Shown here piece by piece: positions 19,610-28,231 of a stretch of DNA of 64,000 nt. The DNA lies in assembly GCF_003369925.1 (NCBI RefSeq), contig NZ_LARY01000002.1:372001-436000 (forward strand), written 5' to 3'. This stretch comes from Listeria kieliensis. Its GTDB lineage: Bacteria; Bacillota; Bacilli; Lactobacillales; Listeriaceae. Position numbers and translations under genes: made by a program. The notes beneath the pieces are model-generated. The model did not search any database and was not told the origin of the DNA. It saw nothing but the letters and a program-made list of their open reading frames with translations. The first letter of the stretch is position 1; each line of letters begins with the position of its first letter.

Positions 19610-22600
19610 TTACTTAGCTACAATAGTTACTTGCTTTTTATCAAGCTGTTTTCCATTCTTGTCGTAACCAATTACAAAAACGATATCGTTAACAGATTTT
19701 ATTTTATCTTTCGCATAGTAACGGAAATTAGCTCCATCAAGTACAGTAACAGGACTATATGCTTGTCCATTAACTTCAATTGCTATATCCGAAATACTTC
19801 CTGCAAAAATGCCCGATACAAATCCCTCTCCGATTTTATAAGAACTCGGAGAAATAACGCCAGTAGCTGACGGGCCAATATTTACTTGTTTTCGGTTTAA
19901 TTCTTTACCATTTGCATCATAACCAACAACATAAATAACATCCGCCGCTGATTTCACTTTGTCTTTTGCATAGTAACGGAATTGTGTGTTATCAAGCACA
20001 TTAACTGGACTATAAGTAACTCCATTAACAATTAAGCCAATTTGCTTAACATCACCAACATAGGTTCCCGTTATAAAGCTATCGCCTACATTATAAGCTC
20101 CTGGGTTAACTGCTCCTGATCCAGAGCTAAATAAAACTTGTTTACGATCTAGTTGTTTACCATTTGAATCATAAGCAATCACATAAACATTATCTGCTGC
20201 TGATTGAATCTTATCTTTTGCGTAATATTGGAAGTTAGTTTGATCAACCACACCAACTGCCGTATAAACTTTTCCATTTACTTCTAGTGCCACTTGTTTA
20301 ACATTTCCAGTGTAAGTTCCTTTAACAAAACCATCGCCCATTTTGTAGATCTCAGGAGAAATTGCCCCCGCAGTGGATACGCCTGAAAGTGCAACTTGTT
20401 TACGATCTAATTGTTTACCATTCGCATCATAACCAATGACATAAACATTATCGCTCGTTGATGTTATTTTATCTTTCGCATAATATTGGAAGTTTGCACC
20501 ATCTAGTACATTAACCTTACCGTAAACCATTCCATTTACTTCCAGTGCAACTTTTTTCACGCTCCCAGTGTAAGTTCCTTTAACAAAACCGTCACCTACA
20601 GCAAAAGTTTGCGGCGAAACACTTCCAACTGTAGCTGGAGGATTAATGGAAACTTGTTTGCGATCTAGTTGTCTTCCAGTGCCGTCATAACCAATTACAT
20701 AAACACGATCAGTCATAGAAGAAATTTTGTCTTTTGCATAATATTTGAACTCTGAAGCACTAGATGCATTAACTTTGCTATATACAACACCATTAACTTC
20801 TAACGCAACTTGTTTAATATCTCCAGAATAACCACCAGAAACATAACCAGTTCCAATTGTATAAGCATATGGACTTACGGTTCCAGCTGTCGTTTTTTTA
20901 ACAGTGACGTAAATCACTTTAACTGCTTGTTTTCCAGCAGAATCACTTACAGTATACGTAACTCGATAAGTACCGGGTACATTCGTATTGACCTCACTAT
21001 TGTAAGTTACTTTATGAGTAATGTTACCGTCTTCTGGATCAATTGCTGTTACACCATTCATTGGATCAAAATACGAGCCAGCTTCGATTGTACGATCATT
21101 TGCGTGGATAACAGGTACTTCATTTGGTTTCACAACTGTTACTGTGATTGTTTTCGTACCAACTTTTCCAGCTGAGTCTCTTACTGTATAAGTCACTCGA
21201 TAAGTGCCAGGTGCATTCACATTTACTTGGCTATCGTAAGTTACTTTATGAGTAATGTTACCGTCTTCTGGATCAACTGCGTTAACGCCAACCATTGGAT
21301 CAAAATAAGAGCCAACTTCAATTGTCCGATCACTTGCACTGATAACAGGCGCTTCGTTCGCCTTAACAACAGTCACTGTGATTTTTTTCACTACTTCATT
21401 TCCAGCTGAGTCTTTTACCTTATAAATAACCGTATACGTATCCGGTATATTCACATTTACATTGTTATACACAACTTGAATGTCTCCTGTGATGTTACCA
21501 TCTTCAGCATCGATTGCTGTTACTCCATTTAGCGGTGAAAATGGTGTTCCAGCTTCGATTGTTTTGTCTGTTGCGTTGATAACCGGTGGTGCATCTGGAG
21601 CACCTAGCGTTAAGTTCGTCACTTTTGAATAACTAACATCCATGGTGCCATTTGCATTTGGTTCACGTTCAGTTCCCACAACTTTTGCAGTAATGATAGT
21701 TCCTACTGGATAGCTAGTTGCTCCTTTATACGTCCAGTTTCCAGCTGTATCTACTGCGATTCCTTTTGCAATTAAACTATTATTTGTATAAAGTTCTACT
21801 GTGTAGTCTTTCGCATGTTCATTGATTCGATCTTGTACAGTCTTCCCTTTAAAGGTCTTATTATCCGTACTTTGTAAAGTTGTTGGTTCAATACTATTTT
21901 CCATCCATGAATTTTCGAACCAAGTCATCGAATTATCCGTAATCGATTTATCTGCTAAGTTGTTAGTTCCAAAATTAAGTGAGATATAATCTGGATCAAC
22001 CGCATCTACTTTAAATGTGTAGCTTGGTTTTCTTTCGATAACACTTGTATAACCGCTCATTTTACGGTCTTTGTTCCATTTCGCTAGATCAATGAAAATG
22101 TCATTTGTCATATTCATCGTTGTAGAAGCTAAAACTTGTTCGCCGTATAGGTTAAGCGTATTGTTGTTTGCATCAAATTCAATTCTCGAACGATTTGCAC
22201 CTTGGTTAGCTGCTACAGTCGAAATTTGTTGTGTGTTTGTGTAAAGTCCTGCCGCTCCTGCACGAATATACATCGTTCCGGAAAGATAAGATTTCCAGTT
22301 AGGGTCTTGGAAGAATTCTTTAAATTCTGGATCAATTTGAATTCGTTGTACTCCTTGATTGGCTATTCCAAGCGAGATAAGCGCATTACTTGATGCTTTG
22401 ATTTTCAATGAGTTGGGTGAAGCAGGTGAAAATTGTAAAACATCAAATGTATTCTTGTAGTTAAGTCCAACCGCTCTTGGCTGGACCGATTTTGCCTCCT
22501 CTTTTCCTTGATTGCTCTCCTCTGCAAGCACATTCGCCGGTACTGCAGAAAGAATTTGTCCTCCTACAACTGCAACTGTCATCGCGACAGCTAATCCTTT

Positions 22601-22621
22601 TTTAATTCCTTTTTTTGACAA
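19610..22621 (-). CDS. Large secreted Ig-like repeat protein
   Basis: 1003 residues. Signal peptide (residues 1-33, ends PANVLAEE). N-terminal domain of about 300 residues similar in style to listerial surface proteins; then three DUF5011-type Ig repeats (~345-575; GVTAIDAEDGNIT, YTVRDSAGK) and five ~85-residue repeats to the end (GDGFVKGTYTGSVKKVALEVNG ... YYAKDKI ... VIGYDANGKQLDRKQV). There is no LPXTG motif, no GW or LysM domain, so it is secreted or held by an unknown contact. TTG start with GAGAGGGG upstream. It lies between the polysaccharide operon and a PrfA-like regulator. Confidence 0.85.
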   Translation of the reverse strand: MSKKGIKKGLAVAMTVAVVGGQILSAVPANVLAEESNQGKEEAKSVQPRAVGLNYKNTFDVLQFSPASPNSLKIKASSNALISLGIANQGVQRIQIDPEFKEFFQDPNWKSYLSGTMYIRAGAAGLYTNTQQISTVAANQGANRSRIEFDANNNTLNLYGEQVLASTTMNMTNDIFIDLAKWNKDRKMSGYTSVIERKPSYTFKVDAVDPDYISLNFGTNNLADKSITDNSMTWFENSWMENSIEPTTLQSTDNKTFKGKTVQDRINEHAKDYTVELYTNNSLIAKGIAVDTAGNWTYKGATSYPVGTIITAKVVGTEREPNANGTMDVSYSKVTNLTLGAPDAPPVINATDKTIEAGTPFSPLNGVTAIDAEDGNITGDIQVVYNNVNVNIPDTYTVIYKVKDSAGNEVVKKITVTVVKANEAPVISASDRTIEVGSYFDPMVGVNAVDPEDGNITHKVTYDSQVNVNAPGTYRVTYTVRDSAGKVGTKTITVTVVKPNEVPVIHANDRTIEAGSYFDPMNGVTAIDPEDGNITHKVTYNSEVNTNVPGTYRVTYTVSDSAGKQAVKVIYVTVKKTTAGTVSPYAYTIGTGYVSGGYSGDIKQVALEVNGVVYSKVNASSASEFKYYAKDKISSMTDRVYVIGYDGTGRQLDRKQVSINPPATVGSVSPQTFAVGDGFVKGTYTGSVKKVALEVNGMVYGKVNVLDGANFQYYAKDKITSTSDNVYVIGYDANGKQLDRKQVALSGVSTAGAISPEIYKMGDGFVKGTYTGNVKQVALEVNGKVYTAVGVVDQTNFQYYAKDKIQSAADNVYVIAYDSNGKQLDRKQVLFSSGSGAVNPGAYNVGDSFITGTYVGDVKQIGLIVNGVTYSPVNVLDNTQFRYYAKDKVKSAADVIYVVGYDANGKELNRKQVNIGPSATGVISPSSYKIGEGFVSGIFAGSISDIAIEVNGQAYSPVTVLDGANFRYYAKDKIKSVNDIVFVIGYDKNGKQLDKKQVTIVAK

Positions 22622-22779
22622 TTCAATGTCCCCTCTCCGTTTTTAAATAAAAAATCTAGCAAGCTATCCTCCTTCTGCCATTTTATATTTATATAAAACA
22701 TCTACTTTTTTCAAAGCTATGTTTTACATCGATTCTATACAATACTGAATATTTAATATACCACTTTATAAAAATCTGA

Positions 22780-23475
22780 TTACATTATTTTTTGTGGTTT
22801 GTACAAAAAAAGCGAAGATATTTCTATTAATTCCTCATAATCAATCAAATAATGTTCGCTATCACGACTCATTATTCCTTCTGTGATCCAATTATTGATT
22901 ACTTTTTGTACTCTTGAATGATGCACTCGTAAAAAACTAGCGATCAAATATTTATTTACAGTAATTGGTACTTCTGCATACCGATAAGCACGCGGCACTG
23001 ACGTCATATTGATAAACTCCACAAAGAAATCTGCCAGTCTTTCATCAAGTGGTGCTCGCTTTTTACGATTATTATGTGAGCTAAACATATAATGCATCGT
23101 CAGTTTTTCAATAACTGTATGAAAAATTCGAGCATTCGCGTACATATGATTAATGAAGTACTCTTTGTCTATGAAGTGACAAACCCCATCCGTAAGTGCT
23201 TTAATTCGATATTTTTCCGACTCTACAAATTTATCTTCTCCTAAGAAAGCATCAATCCCTGCAAAATCATCGTGTGAAAGAAACGTTTTTACTTCCCATC
23301 TTTCATCTGTAAAAGCCTCAACAACAACTATCCCTTTTTCAATCAAAACAATTTTTTGGCTTCGATTATCTTCTACATCATTATAAAAAATTTCTTTGGC
23401 CCTAAAACGCTTTTCTGACATATGTTTTTTTCTAAAATCAAAATACACGCCCAAAAAATCATATATTTCATTCAT
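22780..23475 (-). CDS. Crp/Fnr (PrfA-like) transcription regulator
   Basis: 231 residues. An N-terminal cupin-like cyclic-nucleotide-binding fold (KIVLIEKGIVVVEAFTDE ... FLSHDDFAGIDAFLGED) and a C-terminal winged helix (VNKYLIASFLRVHHSRVQKVINNWITEGIM). Listeria genomes carry many of these PrfA paralogues. ATG at 23475 chosen for the GGGAGAG site eight bases ahead. Adjacent to, and in the same direction as, the repeat-protein gene, which makes that gene or the polysaccharide operon plausible targets; this is inference. Confidence 0.85.
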   Translation of the reverse strand: MNEIYDFLGVYFDFRKKHMSEKRFRAKEIFYNDVEDNRSQKIVLIEKGIVVVEAFTDERWEVKTFLSHDDFAGIDAFLGEDKFVESEKYRIKALTDGVCHFIDKEYFINHMYANARIFHTVIEKLTMHYMFSSHNNRKKRAPLDERLADFFVEFINMTSVPRAYRYAEVPITVNKYLIASFLRVHHSRVQKVINNWITEGIMSRDSEHYLIDYEELIEISSLFLYKPQKIM

Positions 23476-23634
23476 CTCCAAAGCTCTCCCTTCTTTGTTA
23501 ATCATAGCACCATTTTTTGCATTCAATTCTATACGCATACAAAATTCGACCAATCTTTGTGAATAATTTGTGAACAAAATGTGTAGAATTGTTGTCAAAA
23601 AAACAAAAAGAAAGCATTTTTAAAGATAAAAATA

Positions 23635-23664
23635 AAAAAGTGATGATTTCCATCATCACTTTTT
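23635..23664. terminator. Bidirectional terminator
   Basis: Perfect 12-bp stem AAAAAGTGATGA / TCATCACTTTTT with a 6-base loop, immediately downstream of the VOC gene. Confidence 0.9.
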
Positions 23665-23692
23665 ATCTTCTCTACTACTTATTTCTGTAAGT

Positions 23693-24142
23693 TCAGTTCT
23701 CTAATTTCGAATAGGGTTGCGAGTGAAGCATCCAACCAATACCATACTGATCGACAAATTGTCCCATTTTTCCACCCCAGAATTGTTCAACATAAGGCAT
23801 TGTTACATCTACAGTTCCAGAATCTTGAACACGTTCAAAAAACATGTCGGCCTTTCGAGCAGCTTCCTCATCTTCACTATTCACATCTAGCATCAACCAA
23901 ATTTGGTTGCCATTAATTAAATCCCCTTTAAAATTATCCGAGCAAAATAACTCTGCTCCAAGGATAGTAAAACTTGCATGAATCGTCGTATCTTCGAGAT
24001 GTTCCTTCTCCATACCGAAAGCTTCTGCCTGCTCTTCTCCAACAGGTACACGCACAATCTTCGTAGCACCAAAAACCTTTTCATAATAAGCTAAGGCTTC
24101 CTTCGCATTTGTGTAACTTAAATATGAGTATAATTTCGCCAT
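23693..24142 (-). CDS. VOC family protein (PhnB-like)
   Basis: 149 residues with the glyoxalase/bleomycin-resistance fold; the pattern LSYTNAKEALAYYEKVFGA and WGGKMGQFVDQYGIGW is typical of the PhnB/DUF1338-like subgroup. Possible metal-dependent small-molecule enzyme, substrate not known. Own promoter region and terminator. Confidence 0.85.
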   Translation of the reverse strand: MAKLYSYLSYTNAKEALAYYEKVFGATKIVRVPVGEEQAEAFGMEKEHLEDTTIHASFTILGAELFCSDNFKGDLINGNQIWLMLDVNSEDEEAARKADMFFERVQDSGTVDVTMPYVEQFWGGKMGQFVDQYGIGWMLHSQPYSKLEN

Positions 24143-24255
24143 CTAAATCCCTCATTTCCTCAATTATTGGATTCCTAGCATTGTATAAATGTCTTTTACT
24201 ATACCCACTCATCAAAAAAGCAAGCAGTGATACAACCACTGATTGCTTCAAAAAT

Positions 24256-25752
24256 TTATAACATCTTCAAAAGCTCCTGAGATACTCCTTTTGTTGCCGG
24301 ATAAATCTCACGATAAATCGAATAGAATTGGGCATAACGAGCCACATTTTCTGGATTTGGTATAAACCTTTCTTCCTTATAATGGACGAAAACTTCCCGA
24401 CACGCTTCCGGCGAATCAAACCAGCCACAACCAAGTGCAGCAATCATACACGCGCCAACCCCGGGGCCTTGTTCCACTTCAAGTCGCACCATTTCTGCAT
24501 GAAACACATCCGCTTGAATCTGCATCCAGTCTGAATTTTTTGCTCCGCCGCCAACACTAATAATCCGTTGAAACCGCTCACTTTTAGCTTGTTCCATCAA
24601 AACTTGCGAATCTTTCAAACTGAAAGTAATCCCTTCAAGCACAGCTCGGGCAAAATGCTTCAGTTCATGCCTCGCATCGATTCCAATAAAACTCCCTCGA
24701 ATTCGCGAGTCAAAATGAGGCGTGCGCTCCCCTACAATATAAGGCGTGAAAAGTAAGCCCTCACTACCCGGTGCCACGAATTGAACATCACGAAGCAATT
24801 CCTCGAATGACTTCCCTTTTCCAAATGCCTTTTTAAACCAGTTTAGCGAACTTCCGGCCGCAAGCGTCACGCCCATGGAATAATTGGCGCCTGGAAGCAC
24901 ATGGTTGAAAAAGTGGAGTTTCCCTTGATAATTTGATAGCCCTTGCTCAAACGAGCTAAAAACGCCACTGGTTCCAAGTGAAACGAGCGCTTCTTCATCA
25001 TTCACCAGTCCCGCTCCGAAAGCCGCACAAGCATTGTCTGCCCCACCAGCATAAACCTTGACGGCTTGCTTTAAGCCAAAGCGCGCTCTATAGCTTTTCT
25101 TCACGATACCGACTTGCTCAAGCGACGAACCAACTGGTGGCAAAAAGTTCTGATCAATTCCAAATTCGTTCAAAATTGCCTCGGACCATTCCGCTTTCTC
25201 GACATCAAACAGGAGCGTCCCCGCCGCATCCGAATATTCCGTGTGCAGTTCGCCCGTCAAAACAAAAGCCAAATAATCCTTCGGTAGCATAATATGGCGA
25301 ACTTTGTTCCAAGTCTCCGCCTCATTTTCTTGTAACCATAAGATCTTAGGAAGTGTAAATCCTTCAAGAACCCTGTTTTTGGTAATTTCGAGAATTTGTT
25401 CACCGAAGCGCTCCGTAATCTCTTGGCACTGCTTTGTGGTTCGTACGTCATTCCATAAAATCGCCGGATAAACGGGGTTAAATGCCTCATCTAGCACGAC
25501 AAGTGAATGCATCTGACCAGAAAAGCTGATCGCCTCAAGTTCCGTTCCAAAGTTTGGCACTTCTACACTAAGCTGTGCGAGCACTTCCTCACAAGCTTTC
25601 TTCCAGTCTTCCGGGTGCTGCTCCGAAAAACCCGGCGCCCGCGAATCTATCTCATACGCGCTAGACGCTTCCGCAACAACATCCCCAAGCTTATTCATGA
25701 CAATCCCTTTCAGCGAACTCGTCCCAAGATCAATCCCCAGCACATATCCCAT
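24256..25752 (-). CDS. xylB: Xylulokinase
   Basis: 498 residues, FGGY carbohydrate kinase that phosphorylates D-xylulose. N-terminal LGIDLGTSSLKGIV phosphate motif, substrate blocks SGQMHSLVVLD and YAGGADNACAAFGAG, C-terminal ISVGGGAKNSDWMQIQADV. Sixteen bases downstream of xylA; the pair forms an operon feeding xylose into the pentose phosphate pathway. No xylose transporter or xylR is in the window. Confidence 0.95.
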   Translation of the reverse strand: MGYVLGIDLGTSSLKGIVMNKLGDVVAEASSAYEIDSRAPGFSEQHPEDWKKACEEVLAQLSVEVPNFGTELEAISFSGQMHSLVVLDEAFNPVYPAILWNDVRTTKQCQEITERFGEQILEITKNRVLEGFTLPKILWLQENEAETWNKVRHIMLPKDYLAFVLTGELHTEYSDAAGTLLFDVEKAEWSEAILNEFGIDQNFLPPVGSSLEQVGIVKKSYRARFGLKQAVKVYAGGADNACAAFGAGLVNDEEALVSLGTSGVFSSFEQGLSNYQGKLHFFNHVLPGANYSMGVTLAAGSSLNWFKKAFGKGKSFEELLRDVQFVAPGSEGLLFTPYIVGERTPHFDSRIRGSFIGIDARHELKHFARAVLEGITFSLKDSQVLMEQAKSERFQRIISVGGGAKNSDWMQIQADVFHAEMVRLEVEQGPGVGACMIAALGCGWFDSPEACREVFVHYKEERFIPNPENVARYAQFYSIYREIYPATKGVSQELLKML

Positions 25753-25768
25753 CCGTCAACTTCCTTTC

Positions 25769-27082
25769 CTAAACCAAGTAATCATTCAAACGCGATTTCA
25801 CGTACTCGATATGGCTTGACTTCAACTGAATCCCATCCCCATGTTCATACGCATAACGCGTTAAAGATTCCAAATCTTCCTTATCCGAAAGAATTGCCTT
25901 CCCGATTTCCGACTCTCTCCACTTCTCATAACGATCCGCGGTGACCTCTTTAAGAAAACCATCCGTTTGCAATTTTGCCGCTGCCTTGAGTCCACGAGCA
26001 AAAGTATCCATTCCCGCGATATGAGCGAGTAACAAATCCTCCATTTCAAATGAAGAACGTCTCACTTTCGCATCAAAATTAATGCCGCCAGGTGTGATCC
26101 CACCATTTTCCAAAATTTCATACATTGCAAGCGTCACATCAAGGACATTCGTTGGAAATTCATCCGTATCCCATCCAAGTAACAAATCGCCTTGATTGGC
26201 ATCGATCGAACCAAGAGCCCCGTATTCCCGCGCAACACGCAATTCATGCTCAAATGTATGTCCCGCAAGCGTCGCGTGATTAGCTTCTAAATTCAATTTA
26301 AAGTCGCCTTCAAGCCCGTAAGTTTTGATAAACGCCATCGTTGTCGCCGCATCAAAGTCATATTGGTGCTTCGAAGGCTCTTTCGGTTTTGGTTCAATTA
26401 AAAATTGCGGCTTGTGACCGATCTTTTCAGCATACGCGATGACCATCTTGAAAAGACGTGCGATATTGTCTTGTTCAAATTTCATATCCGTATTTAAAAG
26501 CGTTTCATAACCTTCACGACCGCCCCAAAACACATAATTTTGCCCATTTAATTTTTTCGAAATATCCAGTCCTTTTTTTACTTGAGCCGCCGCATACGCA
26601 TAAACCTCTGGATCATTAGTCGATCCCGCACCATTATTAAAACGAGGATGTGAAAACATATTAGCCGTGTTCCACAATAACTTGATGCCCGTTTCGTCCA
26701 TTTTCACTTTAATTAAATCCGTGATTTCGTCAAGATTCGCCATAAACTCTTCAAGCGAATCGCCCGCTGGCGCAATATCGACATCGTGAAAGCAAAAGTA
26801 CTCAACCCCTAATTTTTCAAGAATCTCAAAGAAAGCTTCAACGCGATTTTTTGCGGTCTCCATTTCCGACTTGCCAAACCAAGAACGTTCATTTATAGCC
26901 GTTCCAAATGGGTCGCTTCCATCTTGAGTCATTGTATGCCAGTAAGCCACCGCAAACCGAAGATGTTCCTTCATAGTTTTCCCTAAAACAACTTCGGATG
27001 CATTATAATGACGAAATGCAAATGGATTCCGTGTTTCTTTCCCTTCAAATTGGATTTTTTCTATTTGTGGAAAATAACTCAT
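25769..27082 (-). CDS. xylA: Xylose isomerase
   Basis: 437 residues, class II enzyme converting D-xylose to D-xylulose with two divalent metals. Catalytic-site pieces visible: FCFHDVDIAP with the active His, FWGGREGYETLLNTD, LIEPKPKEPSKHQYD and LNLEANHATLAGHTFEHEL. First gene of xylAB behind a XylR operator. Good AGGAGG site. Confidence 0.96.
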   Translation of the reverse strand: MSYFPQIEKIQFEGKETRNPFAFRHYNASEVVLGKTMKEHLRFAVAYWHTMTQDGSDPFGTAINERSWFGKSEMETAKNRVEAFFEILEKLGVEYFCFHDVDIAPAGDSLEEFMANLDEITDLIKVKMDETGIKLLWNTANMFSHPRFNNGAGSTNDPEVYAYAAAQVKKGLDISKKLNGQNYVFWGGREGYETLLNTDMKFEQDNIARLFKMVIAYAEKIGHKPQFLIEPKPKEPSKHQYDFDAATTMAFIKTYGLEGDFKLNLEANHATLAGHTFEHELRVAREYGALGSIDANQGDLLLGWDTDEFPTNVLDVTLAMYEILENGGITPGGINFDAKVRRSSFEMEDLLLAHIAGMDTFARGLKAAAKLQTDGFLKEVTADRYEKWRESEIGKAILSDKEDLESLTRYAYEHGDGIQLKSSHIEYVKSRLNDYLV

Positions 27083-27114
27083 ATGCCCACATCCTCCTTT
27101 AAAATCAATTCTTT

Positions 27115-27139
27115 TTAGTTTGTTGGTTTAACAAACTAA
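27115..27139 (-). promoter_or_regulatory. XylR operator
   Basis: Perfect inverted repeat TTAGTTTGTT-N5-AACAAACTAA just downstream of the xylA promoter, essentially the Bacillus XylR consensus. Xylose-inducible repression of xylAB is expected. Confidence 0.92.
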
Positions 27140-27154
27140 CTTATTCACTTTATT

Positions 27155-27192
27155 ATCATACACGTTTCCATTTGTTTTGTAAAGCGCTTCCA
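27155..27192 (-). promoter_or_regulatory. xylA promoter with overlapping cre-like site
   Basis: Minus strand -35 TTTACA (27178-27183), 17-base spacer, -10 TATGAT (27155-27160). The -35 is inside TGGAAGCGCTTTACA (27178-27192), a near-palindrome resembling a CcpA cre site with an extra base, so glucose repression is likely. Confidence 0.75.
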
Positions 27193-27245
27193 CACTAATA
27201 CAAAAAAATACGCAGATATCAAATTATCCGCGCATTTCCATTTCA

Positions 27246-28193
27246 TTATTCAGCATCAAAATTTGGACGGTAGAACGACCGATTTTCAAGACCAAAAATC
27301 CGTTCCGAAAACTCACCTGGTTTCGTATGGCGAAGTGCCTTATCCATCATGTTCATCGTTGCATCCATCAAATCAATTTGGTGCAAAATCTCGGCTTCGC
27401 GAACGAGTGGTGGCTTCGGACTTCCCCATTCTCCTTTACCATGATGAGCAAGAAGGACATGCTTCAATACGACAACTTCTTCTCCTTCGATTTTCAGTTC
27501 TTCCGCCATCTTGCTAACTTCTTCGACAACAATCGAAATATGCCCAATCAAATTCCCTTCAAGCGTATAAGAAGTTGAAACCGGACCAGAAAGTTCGATC
27601 ACCTTGCCTAGATCATGCAAAATTACTCCCGCATACAGCAAATCTCGATTGACACTTGGATACTGATCCGAAATAGCTTTCGCCAGACGCAGCATCGAAA
27701 CCACATGGAAACTTAATCCAGAGACAAATTCGTGATGATGCCGCATTGCTGCCGGGTATTCATAAAAAGCATCTTGATATTTTTTAATCAGCGAACGCGT
27801 AATCCGTTGTAAGTTCGCATTTTTCATTTCAAAAATGTATTGCGTAATTTCATCCGCAATTTTTTCCTTGTCGAGCGGAGCCGTTTCCATCAAATCTGCG
27901 GCACTCACATTATCAAGTGGTGTTGCAAGGCGAATCTGCCGAATTTTAAGTTGCTTTCTCCCACGATAATTTTGAATTTCGCCAGCAATATGCACAATTT
28001 GTTCTGCCGCATAAGCTGACTCATCCTCTTCAGAGACATCCCACAACTTTGCTTCAATTTCCCCAGACTTATCTTGCAGCATGAGCGTCAAGAAAGGCTT
28101 CCCGTTACTAGCAATTCCCTTTGTACTTGATTTAATCAACAAGAATAAATCTACACTCTCACCAACATCGTGGAGCAACAATTTTTTATCCAT
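27246..28193 (-). CDS. yhaM: 3'-5' exoribonuclease YhaM
   Basis: 315 residues. N-terminal OB-fold ([22 protein letters not shown]) and C-terminal HD domain with [13 protein letters not shown] and [13 protein letters not shown] as metal ligands. In Bacillus it trims RNA 3' ends together with PNPase and others. Ends the yhaO-yhaN-yhaM group, 38 bases after yhaN. Confidence 0.93.
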   Translation of the reverse strand: MDKKLLLHDVGESVDLFLLIKSSTKGIASNGKPFLTLMLQDKSGEIEAKLWDVSEEDESAYAAEQIVHIAGEIQNYRGRKQLKIRQIRLATPLDNVSAADLMETAPLDKEKIADEITQYIFEMKNANLQRITRSLIKKYQDAFYEYPAAMRHHHEFVSGLSFHVVSMLRLAKAISDQYPSVNRDLLYAGVILHDLGKVIELSGPVSTSYTLEGNLIGHISIVVEEVSKMAEELKIEGEEVVVLKHVLLAHHGKGEWGSPKPPLVREAEILHQIDLMDATMNMMDKALRHTKPGEFSERIFGLENRSFYRPNFDAE

Positions 28194-28231
28194 TTTATCG
28201 CCTGCCTTCTCTGCTTGAAAATACTTTAACC

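Noticed and set aside
19700-21000. Regular repeats that could suggest a CRISPR array
   Set aside because: Period ~255 bases, in frame and diverged at third positions: protein domain repeats.
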